A DNA stretch of 64,000 bases from the NCBI RefSeq assembly GCF_017562075.2, contig NC_054084.1, positions 34,429,397-34,493,396 on the forward strand, in the 5' to 3' direction. Position numbers and translations under genes: made by a program. This DNA is from Anopheles merus (Eukaryota; Arthropoda; Insecta; Diptera; Culicidae). The notes below the pieces were generated by a model. The model worked only from the letters and a program-made list of their open reading frames with translations. It was not told where the DNA came from and ran no database searches. Shown here one piece after another: positions 13,091 to 25,040 of this stretch (position 1 is its first letter; every line of letters starts with the position of its first letter).

Positions 13091-13398
13091 TTGCATATCT
13101 TGAGGCGTTTGCAAAACAGTTAGCAGAAATTGGTGCGTTTTTCGCCTTTAGGGAACAGGAAATTTTGTTTTATTTGACAGGGATTCAAAATATCTAAAAA
13201 CAATGTACAATGTATAACAATGTTATAACAAGCCATATTAATACTATTTAATTTCAGTTTCATTCTATTCAGATTCTCAGTTTAAAATGCGCCTAAAAGT
13301 ATGCAAATTTCAGATTGCTGGTATTAAAGTTTTACTAAATTGCATGCTTATAGGCGTTTGATAAAGTTTCAATATTTTTATTTGCATACTTTTAGGCG
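13091..13398. promoter_or_regulatory. cluster of four TTGCATAC motifs
   Basis: Sites: TTGCATATCTTGAGGCG (13091-13107, +), GCGCCTAAAAGTATGCAA (13289-13306, minus orientation), TTGCATGCTTATAGGCG (13340-13356, +) and TTGCATACTTTTAGGCG (13382-13398, +). The second and fourth match the consensus almost perfectly. The last three lie within 110 bases in an AT-rich island. This is the densest cluster in the window. Confidence 0.6.
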
Positions 13399-13714
13399 AC
13401 GGTTAAGGCTTCAGCGTTCTCTGGATAATTTGTAGGAAAATTCTTCTTTTACAAAGAAAAAGTTCACTTCATAATTGAATCTGCTTTGTCGGCTGGGTCG
13501 CGACAATCTCTGCCCCAAAGCAGGCGCACCAACTCGAATGTGTCACAAAAACTAGGTATCCCCGTATGCGTGCATATAGATATATGTGCGCACTCATCAT
13601 TTCCTGCACGTCCCGGTGTGACAACTGTCGAACGCTCGAAGGCAGCATGTCCAGGAAGTGTCAAGACCGGTCGAGAAGCGGCCACCCAGTTCGTCCAAGA
13701 AGACTCGAGGAGCA

Positions 13715-13847
13715 TCGGAACGAGAGAGAGAGAGAGAGCGAGAGGGAGGAGAGCAATTAGTGTGTGCTTTGGTTCTCGTTTTCGAAAAACCCCTCTGGTA
13801 CCGGTGTAGCAAGCAAGTGTGGTGCATTGTTTTTAAGACAAGGAAGG
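13715..13847 (+). promoter_or_regulatory. possible GA-rich promoter and untranslated first exon
   Basis: A GA array (about 13723-13755) is followed by leader-like sequence and a consensus donor AAG|GTGAGT with GT at 13848-13849. GAGA-rich DNA just upstream of a non-coding exon is common at developmental promoters in flies. No Inr or TATA is clear and no downstream exon was found, so this is only a candidate. Confidence 0.2.
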
Positions 13848-14641
13848 TGAGTGGGAGGAACTTTGTCCACACTTCAACACCCCCGAAAACCAAAGGTGGA
13901 GAAGAAGCGAGGTACTGTCGGTACTCCACAGCGATGAAACCAGGACGCTTCCTGGGCAACGCTTTCACATCGGGAAAACCCCGAGTGTACGTCCCGGGGA
14001 AGCGGGTTTGTGAAGATGCTTTTAACCAGTTGCGAAACTGGTTCACTTATCATCGTCTCCGCAGATACATCACTCGCACTGCGAAAGTCCTACCGCCAGG
14101 CGGCCCATTGTGTGCTCTCGTTGGGGATATGCAAAAGATGGCGTGCAGGGTGGTTTGTGTGACTGGAAATAGAACGCGACTGTGACTAGCTTGAAAGATT
14201 ACGGGACGCCATGGGAGAAGGGGGGGGGGGACATTGAAAAGAACGAACCTTGCGTTGCCCAAGCCTTCGCCGGGGAGTAGTTTTCATTGCGATAACTGTA
14301 AATTATTAAGCATCGCTTTCGTTCGCTCGGTCGGTAGTTGTTGAGTATTGTTTTGCCGTCTTTTTGTGCCGAAGTGCTGGCTGTGGTAGTTCCACGGATT
14401 CAACAAATCGTGCTGGAGTTTACTTACACTCCATACGTGTGTTTGCGGCAGTGCGGAGTTGGCTGAAACAAAAGATAACGAAAGTCACGTAACGCAAATG
14501 AAACCGAACCGGGAAGCTTCGGAAGTTGGACCGGCGTTGGAATTGCATTTCTTTCACGGCAAATGGGAAAGAACTTTGTCACCCTCCCCTATTGTTGATG
14601 CGTGTGTACTTTCGGGTGCCCGAGTTATCACGGCAACGACA

Positions 14642-14672
14642 CATTTATTTATTTATTTATTTATTTATTTCA
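14642..14672 (-). repeat. AAAT-type tandem repeat at the 3' end of the non-LTR element
   Basis: The plus strand shows about seven TTTA units. On the element strand this is an AAAT repeat that closes the 3' UTR, in the place where CR1-like elements carry short tandem repeats rather than a plain poly-A. Confidence 0.8.
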
Positions 14673-14763
14673 TATATATAAACCGACGGATCATCATGTC
14701 TAATCGGCAACCTTATAATTAAATTAAGGAGCATATAAATAAACATCTAGTTATAAGCAAACA

Positions 14764-17700
14764 TTACATGTGACGTAGACGCAATTTCTCCTTGAACGTG
14801 GAAGTAGACATACTAAAATCGAACAAATCTAACACTTCATTGAACTCGAGGGACATACGTATAATAGGGTGTCCCTGGCTATGGTTGTTGCGGGTACGCG
14901 GAACACGGAGATGGAAATTGGATCTAAGAATCCGACAGGGAGCGAACAAATTGATGCTGGCTAGTAATGCCGGGGAATCGATCTCTCCGTTAAGGAGCCG
15001 AAATATGAAAAGGCATTGGGCGTTTTTACGTCGAGAGCAGAGTGGTTCAAGTCCGAGAAGCAGACACCGCTGATGGTAGGTGGGCCGAGCGTGGTGGGAT
15101 TGCCATGGAAGGAGTCGAACCGCGTACCTGGTGAGTCTCCGTTGAATGGCTTCGAGGCGATTGATGTCACCAACGCCAAGCGGGCACCAGATCGGACAGC
15201 AGTACTCCAGGCACGACCTTACGATGGCACAGAAGATCGACTTGACGCACATGGGATCGGTAAACTCGCTACAGGTCCGCGTAATTAAACCAAGTAGCTG
15301 ATTTCCCTTCGCAACAACGCTATCAATGTGAGGGCGAAATGACATCTTCTGATCGAGTAGCACCCCCAGATCACGGATACATGTCGTGCGAGCCAAAGCC
15401 GTGTTGAGCATAGTGTATGTAAACGTGATGGGGTGACGGGCTCTGCTGAATGATATACACTGGCATTTATCAGCACACACTTGGAGAGCGTTTCTGCTGC
15501 ACCAGCTATCCAGATTCTCAAGGATCGTTTGAAGGCGTACACAGTCACTGTCGTTTCTAACTGGAGCGAATATTTTACATCGTCGGCGTACATTAGGTGT
15601 TGGCCTGGCGGTAAAACGAAAGATAGATCATTAATATAGATGAGGAAGAGTAGCGGTCCCAAATTACTCCCTTGAGGCACACCGGAGGAGCTGGTGAAAG
15701 AGTGAGAACGATGAGATCCTATACTTATGTAGTACGAACGACCAGTTAAATATGAACGCAGCCAGGTGATGTGCCAGTCGAGGAAACCGAGTTTTTTTAG
15801 CTTCGAAAGTAGAATATCATGAGAAATACTATCGAACGCAGCCCTGAAGTCGATATATACTGCATCAACTTGAGTACCACGATCCATGTTGTCGAAGCAG
15901 TAGCCAACAAATTCAGCAAGATTTGTGGTGGAAGATCTCCTTGGGAGAAATCCATGCTGACTAGGGCTCATATAGTTTTGAACTGCTGTGAGTAGCGGAT
16001 TGTATAGAATGAGCTCAAACACCTTTGCACAAGCGCATAGGGATACAATGCCACGATAATTACTAGCATGAAGTCGACTGCCTTTTTTATGGATAGGAAT
16101 CATTCGCGCGTGTTTCCAGGACTCAGGATACGTGCCACGCATAAGGGAATCATTAAATATTTTGGCAAGAATGGGTGCGAGTGATTGACGGCAGTGCTTC
16201 AATATGTATGCGGGAATATTGTCAGGTCCAGATGATGTAGATGGTTTTATATCGTTGAGTGTGCGCGCAATTAATGCTTCGTCAATTGTGGGTATAATAA
16301 AATCGATAGCATCCGATGGAGTATTGCGGGTGGCCTCTGCTAGTGTGTTAGGATTGTGAACAGGAAGGGTGAATGCATCAGCGAAACGATTGGCGAGAGT
16401 GTTGCAAATATCGGATGTATCGATACTAGTTTGGCCATTGTAGCTCATTGACGGAGGGATACTTCTTATATTGCGCCGTTTGTTCCAGAAGCTCCAGAAC
16501 CGTGTCGGCTTAGAAAATAGCTGCCTTTCAGTACGGCGAATGAAGGAGCGGTAGAGCACACGATTATGTCGACGATAATTGTTCAGTGCATCGAAAAAAA
16601 TTCTCCTATGCAGCGATGATCTCGTTCTACTGTAATCCGCGTAGGCTTTTGATTTTATTTTTTTCAACCGTCTTAAAGATGCATTAGACCAATCGGGGCC
16701 AGGCTTTCGTTGAGCAACAGGAACGCAGGAATTAATCGCTGAGCGCATAAAAACGCTAAAGCAATCGGTGGCTTCGTCGATAGTGGAAAAGTTGGAGCAG
16801 TCAAAATTACGGTCAAACGACACAATAAGGGCATTCATACGTTCCACATTCGTTTTGAAGAAATTTCTATTGACTGTACTGCGAGTGTGACTGTTGGTGG
16901 TGTGGGATAGTTGTACGGGATAATAAATCATCATATCCAATGAAGGATGATGAAAGTCCTCACTGAGAAGTGGAATACTACAGTGTGTTACGTATGGGAG
17001 GAAGTTCTCTAGAGCCGAAGTACCATTCACAGAGTGCAGAGGTGTGATTGAGTCGCACAAAATATTGGTTGCGGCAAGGTTTGCGAAGACCAGATCCAAT
17101 TGACGCCCAGATTGATTTGCAATACCACTCAACTGAAATAATCCGGTACTATGCAACCCATCAACGAAATCGGTATTAGCCACGGAATTGCATAAAGGTG
17201 CATAATGCATGACAGAATAACATGGAGAGCAATCGGTGGCTTCTGATGTATTAGTCAGCTCCCATCTGATATCAGGTTTATTGAAATCTCCGAAGACGTA
17301 TAATAAATCGCTCTCTTTAATGCGGCTTGAAATTTCACGTACACTATCATGTAAAGCGTTCATCACTGCGGGGTCATTCGCATGACTAGGCGGAATGTAA
17401 ACAACGCCGATGTAAACAGAGACACCTGGCAGCAATGTTTTGATCCAAAGTTGTTCCAGTATGGTATTAGGCGATGCGATTTCACATGTCGGTATTGAAG
17501 AGGAACTTGCAATTAAAACACCCCCACCGCGTGAGAGGGCACTGTTGGAAAGATTCCTATCGCACCTGTAGATATGATAATGATCGTCAGTGAGGAGCGA
17601 AGAAGGTATGGACTGAGTAAGCTAAGTCTCGGTAAGAATGATAAAATCATATTCTGATTCTGATAGCGCCAGGCGAAGATTTGTAGTTTTCGTTCGTAGA

Positions 17701-17777
17701 CCACGTACATTTTGGTAGTAGATAGAGAGACTGGGATGAGCTGAACGAGGTGCATCGCCGGATGCTGTGCAAGATTG
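14764..17777 (-). pseudogene. ORF2 endonuclease/reverse transcriptase of the non-LTR element, broken
   Basis: ORF2 starts just after the ORF1 stop and shows, in order, an AP-type endonuclease (YYQNVRGLRTK near 17720, GDFNKPDIRW near 17295, RQLDLVFANL near 17090) and a reverse transcriptase (GPDNIPAYILKH, PSQHGFLPRRSS, VYIDFRAAFDSISHD, SSGVPQGSNLGPLLF and the YADD catalytic box near 15590). A C-terminal Cys/His-bearing region follows and ends at 14764. Two lesions are visible. There is a TAG stop at 17624-17622, in the endonuclease ILTET motif where Trp is usual (TGG to TAG fits). There is also a one-base deletion in an A run at 15573-15576, directly after YADD, which shifts the frame; the C-terminal part continues in another frame from there. 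The protein would be non-functional in this copy. Confidence 0.93.
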
Positions 17778-19136
17778 CTATTCATCCGACGGGCCAGCGT
17801 CAGCAGATTCATCAGTCCGTTTAGCGTTTCGCTTCGGTCGTTTTTTAGGAGCGGCTAAGCATTCGGGAGGTGACCTAGTAGGTGTGGTGGTAACAAGCAT
17901 TCGCTCATTAAGGTCAAGATGTGGTTCGTTTGTAAACAAAGCTGCGTCTGTAGTGGTCATGGCAGGTGAGGAAATCGTAACGGGCTGTGCGAGCGTATCT
18001 GTTGTAGTAGTTGGCATCGCGGCACTCCCTCCAGAATGTGAGAGAGGATTATGATAAGTGTCGGTAGCGGGAGTAACGTTTTGATCGAGCATCGAATTTG
18101 TTTCAGTTGTTGCACAGGTATTAGTGTTATAATTATTGGTCCGATAGTCACGGAACTCTCGGTAGGTAAGAGCAGAGGGCCATGTGTTAGGTGAGAGAGC
18201 CTTGTTGCGTAGAGTGGCTGGTATGCCCACCTTAAATGAGATAAATGAGAGTGTACTAGTGTCGGCACCAAGCTTCGTCAAACGGTGTACAGACACATCC
18301 CGCTTATCGAGTGCTAGCCGTACTTGTACCATGAGAGAAATCTGCTCAGTGGTAACCGATGGGGAGAAACGCGTAAAGAATAGCCACATTCGCGTATCGG
18401 TGTGTGGGATGGTGTCTAGTGTGTCAGAATCGAGCGGCGATCCCGATCCTCTGAGTAGTGGTGTTTGCGGGTTGTAAACTGGTGGCATATTGGTGAAGGA
18501 TGACGGTTCGTTCGCACTCACACTAAGAGAAGCGGCTAATGATGGATACTGTTGTAGTGTGGGTGTAATAGTACCGGGGATATTTTTGACCACTGAATTA
18601 AACAATTTAGGCGCTGAATTGTGATGAATGGGCCGTTGAGACGGTAAATCGGTGGCGGCATGCGTCGATCGCAAGCAGGAACGGATCTCCGCCTTTAAAA
18701 CTTCCAGAAGCTCTAACTTAATAGCTGTGGTATGCTGTGACAGCTCGCTACGGAGGCCCGCTTTAAGGTCGGCTATGCTGGACAGTAGGTCGACAGAAGT
18801 GTGAGTGTACGGGGTGGATGACCTCAACACGGCCGTACGCGGATCCTTGTGAAACTTTACACAGGCTTTACAGGCCCAAAAAAGTTGTGCACAGGACTCT
18901 ATAGTAGCGGAAAGTTCCTCAGAAAGTCCGCTGCATGAGAAGTGAAACTCAGAGTTGCACCAACCCTGGCATTTCACAATGCGATCAGCAGCTACGATGT
19001 CGTTAGCGCAGGCGGAACAAATACCAGCCATTGCTTTGTGGATGAGCGATTGATTGTGATGTTGAAGCGACGTAATGATTGTGGGCCGGAAAACGTTTCC
19101 AGGTGATTGACGGTGAATAATCCAGTTGTTAAACAA
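17778..19136 (-). CDS. ORF1 protein of the non-LTR element, intact
   Basis: An uninterrupted 452-residue frame. The ATG at 19136 gives the longest product; the Met at residue 36 (19031), directly before the zinc finger, is an alternative start. Residues about 39-95 form a PHD/treble-clef-like finger with paired cysteines (CSACAND, CQGWCNSEFHFSC, FWACKACVKF). A Ser/Thr-rich linker follows. Residues about 255-345 resemble the RRM-like nucleic-acid-binding domain of arthropod ORF1 proteins (WLFFTRFSP, LSFISFKVGIP, NTWPSALTYREF). The end is basic (KKRPKRNAKR), a likely nuclear localisation signal. The expected role is RNA binding and RNP formation for retrotransposition. It ends with TAG followed by CAA TCT, and ORF2 continues in the same frame. 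Confidence 0.9.
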   Translation of the reverse strand: MFNNWIIHRQSPGNVFRPTIITSLQHHNQSLIHKAMAGICSACANDIVAADRIVKCQGWCNSEFHFSCSGLSEELSATIESCAQLFWACKACVKFHKDPRTAVLRSSTPYTHTSVDLLSSIADLKAGLRSELSQHTTAIKLELLEVLKAEIRSCLRSTHAATDLPSQRPIHHNSAPKLFNSVVKNIPGTITPTLQQYPSLAASLSVSANEPSSFTNMPPVYNPQTPLLRGSGSPLDSDTLDTIPHTDTRMWLFFTRFSPSVTTEQISLMVQVRLALDKRDVSVHRLTKLGADTSTLSFISFKVGIPATLRNKALSPNTWPSALTYREFRDYRTNNYNTNTCATTETNSMLDQNVTPATDTYHNPLSHSGGSAAMPTTTTDTLAQPVTISSPAMTTTDAALFTNEPHLDLNERMLVTTTPTRSPPECLAAPKKRPKRNAKRTDESADAGPSDE

Positions 19137-20635
19137 AACCAGGCAATGAAGTCACCTACACCAGCAACAAGTTCAGCAAAGATACAGGCTTTCTCGGAAT
19201 AATATTGAAAATAGTCGGAGCGCAGAGAATCTTCGACCAGTCACAGTGACGTTTGGAATGTGAATGCGTTGTACATGCATGCGTTCCGGTTACAATTGAT
19301 GGCAGCAGTGTGCGTGTGCGTGTGTGTGTATTTTTCGATTTTCTTCCAGTGCAAGCAGCTTAAAGACAAACTCAGCCGGTTGCGCTTTACGTGTGCGAAC
19401 AGCAAAGTGATCAAATTTATTTCTTGCACACCCAAGGCAAGGCAGCTCTGGCAAAAAGCAACAAAAAAAAAAAGAGTGTAACCCGGCGATAGTATTAACT
19501 AAACCGATTTGGGTTTTGAGGTCAGTCGCAGCAAAAACCACCCATTGGGTGTACTTATTTTTTCATTCTTACCCGTTTTGCTCACACCCAGGGAATGTGG
19601 CCAGGAATATTTGTGCAGTTGTGCGAACGATGTTCACGTTGTTCAGGGACGGTTCCGACCGGGATCCACGGCAGGATCATGGCTCCGGCCCCAAACGCGA
19701 AGCGATGCTGCCGTGCCGTGCGTCAATGCACCCGAGAGCAGAGGGGAAACCCATTTTCCTGAAAATTGGATAATAAATTGAGCGACACAAATCAAATTTA
19801 GATACACGGAAAATTTGATCAGGAAAAGTGAGTAAATTCCAGCGAAGCGTGGGTATGGTGTCGAGTTGGTGTCGAGTTGGTGATGGTGAATGGAGGATTG
19901 AAAATGGCTGTGGATAAAAATTCTTGATATGTGTCTTGAAGTACATACATACAAGTGTGCTCTCTCTCGCTCTCTCTCTCTCTCTCTCGGCAGGAAGCAG
20001 AAAGTGTGCATTTCTGCACGCGAGTAAAGGGTGGAAAACCTTTGCCTTTCTGCTTTATGCGATGCCTAATCGAGCGCACACCGCCAGCCGATGGAAATGG
20101 ATGATCAATATTTTAGAGATGAAAAAATCAATTTTACACAAATCTTCCTGCACTGCACAGCCGCTGCGCGTTTCGATTCGAAGCTCGAGCACTGTGGCAA
20201 CCGTACTCAGCCCGTCAATCCGTATGAAAATGAACGGTGATACGGTGTGTGGAACACCGCCGTGGTAACAGATGGCAACCGTGCTTGGTGTTCCTACATA
20301 CCAAATATTCCCCTGGGAATACTTGCCCAGGTAAAGGGGCGCCTGGTTTTAGATTGAGCTGTCGATTCAATTCATCCTGAGAGGCAGAGAGAAAGAGAGA
20401 AAAAAGTCAATTCGTCGGAACAGGTGGTTTATATGAAAAGAGCATCTTCATGTGTATTGTGTAGCACGAGTTGTACGTTGAAGATGTTTTAAGCAGGTGT
20501 GTCATTGACACATGAAAGAAAATGGGCATTTTTACTTGATTTTTTCCTCGAAATAGCTATTTAAGAATAAATAAACACCATCCTTGTAAGGAAAAAGCCA
20601 CCCTTAATGCTATTACAGACGAGACGTAGTGCGTA

Positions 20636-20696
20636 ATGCATACTTTTAGGCGCAAACGGTAATTTAATGTTAAAAGTCGCCTTCTAGTTATGCAAC
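20636..20696. promoter_or_regulatory. TTGCATAC motif pair, opposed orientation
   Basis: TGCATACTTTTAGGCGCA at 20637-20654 (+) is a near-perfect site. CGCCTTCTAGTTATGCAAC at 20678-20696 is a weaker site in the opposite orientation, 23 bases away. Confidence 0.55.
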
Positions 20697-23600
20697 GCGC
20701 ACCACAGACCGTACTTGCTATCACGCAACTTCCTGTCCGTGCCATCTTCGTAGTTAGTGAGAGAAGTGAATAAAGCAAAAGTTTTAATGAATTAACGTTA
20801 CCCGACCCGAGCCAGTGAGCGTGAATAAGAAAGCGTAAGTTTGCGACCGTCGCGTCGATGGACAACCTACCTCGCTATCAGCTAAATGAGTCGATCTAAA
20901 TCCGAAAACTTATCACTCTCCGACCGATGCATGTGGAATTGAAACTTTTCGCTCCGTGTCCGCCGCGCCGGTCGGTGTCATCCGGTTCTTTTGGAACGAG
21001 CAGAAGTGTAAATGGACATTTTCCTCTGTAAGTTTTTCTTCTCAGCTGGTAACCCCTAAATGGTTGTCGCAGCTGTTAGTGTTTTCCCGTTTACTTGTTT
21101 CACGAGTAGCAAGACGAACGGACGGACGGGTTAGAAGAAAATGAAACTTTTGCCCATCCCATCTAGTGCTTGCAGCGTGTGTTTCGGGCATGGCAGGCAA
21201 GCAAAAAAAAAAGTGCAACGAGGGCTTGTGCAATGCTGCTATTTATTATCGTTTTACAGATGAATTCAATCCCGCTTGCCAGCGCATATCCATTGCGATC
21301 CTTTTGAAATGTGCTAGCGCAGGAAGTATTTTCCCTACAGAAACAGACGCCCGAAAATGGAACGAAAGGGACAAATTTTCTTTGCAAAACTGTTCTTTTT
21401 TTCTTCTTCATTCTGTATCATGCACAAGTAACCCAAAAAAAGCTATACACACCCTCTCCCGCAACGAAACAAACCTTCACCCGAAACTGGCCCGCAGGCT
21501 GACAGTGAGCAGAACCAACCGCAAAGAAGTAGCGCAACGTTTTGTCGGGCTCGGGAGCAAACTTTTCCCGTGTGGCGAAACTTTTAATCTGATCGGAAGT
21601 TTGCAGGCCGACCAGACGGACGGGCGAACGGGTCGTGAGGCCAGCCGTGCAATGTTCATCTCTGGTACCAGTGCCAGCGTTGTGTGAAAAGTGTCCGGCA
21701 GCTTGCTCGTTCGCTGCTGCCCGAAACCTCGAATCAAATCGATAAATTAGGACATCGAATACAATGTGTATAAAGCCGTGCATGCACATTTATTGGCTTT
21801 TTCCCCGTTTCCTGCTTTCGGGCCGAAAAGTTTGACCTAATCTCTCTCTCTGTATTGGGGAGCGAAATTAGTGCCGTGCCGTTTGTGGGTGAGTGTGCTG
21901 TGCAAATGAAACGTAGACAAGCTGTAAATTAGAGCACTAATGAAGTCATTGAAATGAAAATTAAGGGATGATGAAGGCAGAGGATGAGGCAGCTCCAAAA
22001 TTATGCCCATTAGCCTATTCGCTCGGGGTTCGGGTAAGCATCGCGCTTTGTATGTAAGAGCGTTATCATGTTCATGCCCTTTTAAAAAGAATAAAAAAAC
22101 GATGATCTATGCACGATGGATGTATGGGCAGTGTGTTTTTACTATTTCCCGTCTGCACATGCAGATGGCTACAGATTGCTCCCTCGAGGAGGTCATGCTG
22201 AACACAATTTGAGTAAGTTGAGTGAGTGAGTGTGGTCAGTGGCGTTGGTTGTGGCGCCAGAAAAGCCAAGTAGGAAAAAAAAAAAACAAACAAGTACAGC
22301 GGCCTTTGTGTACATTTTCGTTAGTGCCCTTTTCAAGCATCCTTTTGCAATGATTCGTATCGTTCTATTTTATGATCTTCATGTCCCTGTTTGCTGCACC
22401 GGAAAGTGGTAGCACATTGTAGTAAAATCGTGCCAAGCTTTTGAGAGAATGGGAGAGAAAGAGAGAGAGCTCAAAAATGATAAAAATCATAAAATTTAGC
22501 CCACATGCAGCAGCAACGTTTGATTGAAGTACTGTGATTCTATTTTATGCACTTGAACTATTTACTCAACGATGTAAAATGGAAAATTCCTAGCAAAGAG
22601 CTGCACCATTCAGATGTAAAACCTCGCTTTGAATTGTAGAGCAAACTCATTAAAGTCACGTTTTTCGTACCCACTGCACTGCCAAATGGCCGGACAAAGG
22701 GCCGACAAAAGCTGGCAGCAAAAATTTGCGATTGGCCAGAACGCAAATATCGATTGTGCTTTTTGAGGGAGACCGACAAAAAAAATGTCCAACAAGAAAC
22801 AACGCAAAAGTTCTGGGCCCAACCCTTTTTCTGGGCGACAAAGCTGTTCAAACAAATGTGTCCGATATGGTGAAACGCATCGTAATGGTATTAGAATTGG
22901 GAAAAAAGACCGGAGCATTGACTAAAAAAATGAGGGAAAGCGGGACGGTTCACTTCGGGAACACAACCTTCATGATTGCGTTTCGCGCAACGAGCTTCCG
23001 GCGTTGTTTGACTTTTCTTTCAGCCATACTTTGGCCAACGGTGTTAACTTCATCGTTTACACGTTTCAACGTTTTTCTTTGCTTCCAATTTTCAAACGTG
23101 AATCGATAGAACAACCATCAACAGCTGACAAGGGTAGGAAGGGATGACGGGGGGCTACCCCCCCCCCCCCGATGGCCACATTTGCTTGAAAGCTTTTTCT
23201 ATGCATTCGGCAAACCTGTCCACTTGGATAACGTGACGCTCGTTCTTGCCAACCACTGTGACAGCCTACTGGAGGGGCAAAAAGAAGACCCGTTCTAACA
23301 AAACTACGAACGCGTTTGTGTGTGTGTATGTAGGTACGAAATTCGGTGGACGATGTGATGATGTGACAAATGGATTCATCAACGCCATCGGACATGGTTG
23401 CTCGGTGATGCCCGGTCGATGTCTCGCACGCTGTTGTGGCGACGACGCTGAAGACAGGGAATGGAATGGAGGCAGGCAGCAATGCACCAGAGGGATTTGC
23501 GATGATCAATTCATGAGAATTGTTGCAATATGGGAGTGATATTGATGAAGGTCGGCGTGGTGGCCGGGCCTGGTGTGTCCCGGTGACGTCCCGGTGCCTG

Positions 23601-24126
23601 ACAACGGCTGACTTTCTTTCGCCAACGGCCCGACACGATACCACGAGCCGAGCCACGCAGCTCATTGAAATGCATTGAATGCGGGCAATGCTCCATTGGG
23701 CGTCCAAACGGTAGCGCCGTTCGTGACTATCCTGCAGCAAAGCCTTCCGTCGTGGGGCTGGGGCTTTCGCAAGAGGTCACATAGATAGTGTGTGTGTGTG
23801 TGTGTAAACGGGGATCTAACTGCGGAGATGGTTGGATGGAATGTGGAATCACACTTCAAGTGGTACACTTCTGATGGTGATAATCTTTGGCTCTGGTCGG
23901 TCTGCGTGCGCTATTCGAGAGTGAATTAAAATACATTCCCGGCACGTGTGCATGAGCAACATGGTGTTGGGGAGGGGAATGTTAAAATTTCTTCTACTTT
24001 AGTTGTATTTCATCGATAGTGTAGCATCAACCTGGAGCATATAGCAATCAAATCAATCCCAGTTGACAATGTTGTTAACAGATGCTTAACACCAAAATGC
24101 AAGGAACAAGAGTTTTGTAGTTCAGA

Positions 24127-24208
24127 TTGCATACTTTAAGGCAAAACTTTCATGAGATTCTTAGTGCCGGTCTACTAGGCGCAAAAGGAAACGCCTAAAT
24201 GTATGCCA
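24127..24208. promoter_or_regulatory. TTGCATAC motif pair beside the piggyBac-like element
   Basis: TTGCATACTTTAAGGC at 24127-24142 (+) and CGCCTAAATGTATGCCA at 24192-24208 (minus orientation). The second ends 18 bases before the TTAA target site of the transposon at 24231, so both sites belong to the host flank. Confidence 0.55.
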
Positions 24209-24596
24209 TCCATACTCGTTTGCTGTTTAACACTAGAGCCACCGAAGGGACTTTTTTGTCCCATTGCACTCAAAAAGGTGTTTTATTCCGCATATCGTCG
24301 TGTCAACACATTAAAATTTTCTTTTTCTAACGAGCAACGATAAAAATAAAGAATAAAAAAAAATCCAGCCTAGAACCGCCATATGGGACATTTTTGTCCC
24401 ATAGGCAAAATACGTTAGATGGCTGGTATGCGTACTGTCAACGAGTGGAGGATGTGGTTTTGAAAGTCTGGAAAAATTGGGTGATGATGATAAGTCCCAC
24501 GTCGTATCCCAACACTGGTTTGAGAAGGACGGAAGTATCTTAATTACTCTGATAATATTACTCTGTTAGGTATATCGAAATATTTTGTAAGAGCAA

Positions 24597-24854
24597 GTGG
24601 TGGCATCGGAAAATCCTCTACGTAACCCACCGAGTAATATACCCAAAATGACCAACAAATTTTCATCAAGAAAAAACGAGTCAAACCTCATCAAAAACAA
24701 TGGTATTCGCAAGTATGCTTTAAGTAGCGTTCCACTTATCAGGCTGCGATATGCATATGGCCAGTTCCACTGGTACCTACCGCTGGCTCCAGGATCTCTG
24801 GCACCAATAGCCGACTCCCGAGCACTACCTTCCGAAACAGGTGAACATCAATGA
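24597..24854 (+). other. open frame inside the piggyBac-like element, unrecognised
   Basis: An 85-codon frame, not starting at ATG, in the part of the element where the transposase N-terminal and catalytic regions would be expected. I cannot match it to any piggyBac motif. It may be decayed transposase sequence read in one surviving frame, or chance. Confidence 0.25.
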
Positions 24855-25040
24855 TTGAATCCTGCTGTGACCCCCCAGACCCTATGCAGACAGCAAATTC
24901 CCTCAAATAAATTCCCAATGTCCCCTTGTATGCGCGCGTTTCTCAAGCCTATGTTGCCTCTTTTTGTATATTTTTCTAATTTTCATCATAATAAATAAAG
25001 ATCTGGATAGAAAGTATGCATAGAAAGTACTCTGTAAAAA

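Larger units (their letters stand above)
11461..14640. other. gene-poor tract with short repeats
   Basis: No domain-bearing frame. It contains short TG and GA arrays (12294-12308, 13723-13745), the four-site motif cluster at 13091-13398, and a G run at 14220-14230. A plus-strand sequence near 13820-13846 ends in a strong donor (AAG|GTGAGT) after a GA-rich stretch and is listed separately. Confidence 0.5.
14642..19248 (-). mobile_element. non-LTR retrotransposon, CR1/T1-like, nearly full length
   Basis: Read on the minus strand this is an about 4.6-kb non-LTR element. It has a short 5' leader (about 19248-19137), ORF1 with a PHD-type zinc finger (19136-17778), ORF2 with endonuclease and reverse transcriptase (17777-14764), a 3' UTR of about 90 bases, and a tail of AAAT repeats at 14642-14672. 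The order, the PHD-type ORF1 and the absence of an RNase H domain fit the CR1 clade, to which the Anopheles T1 and Q elements belong. The family assignment is from domain layout, not a database match. ORF1 is intact; ORF2 has two defects. No target-site duplication could be recognised, and the 5' boundary is approximate. Confidence 0.9.
19249..24226. other. gene-poor tract
   Basis: No supportable gene. It contains a TG array (19310-19329), a three-fold GTGTCGAGTTGG-like direct repeat (about 19857-19885), a CT array (19965-19989), TTGCATAC motif sites, a 13-base C run at 23158-23170 that can pair with a G run at 23149-23154, and a TG array near 23790-23805. A short plus-strand ATG followed by a donor (TCCTCT|GTAAGT near 21028) lacks a partner exon. 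Confidence 0.5.

Noticed and set aside
15016..15288. Plus-strand frames within 14.8-18.5 kb
   Set aside because: They are antisense shadows of the retrotransposon ORF1 and ORF2.
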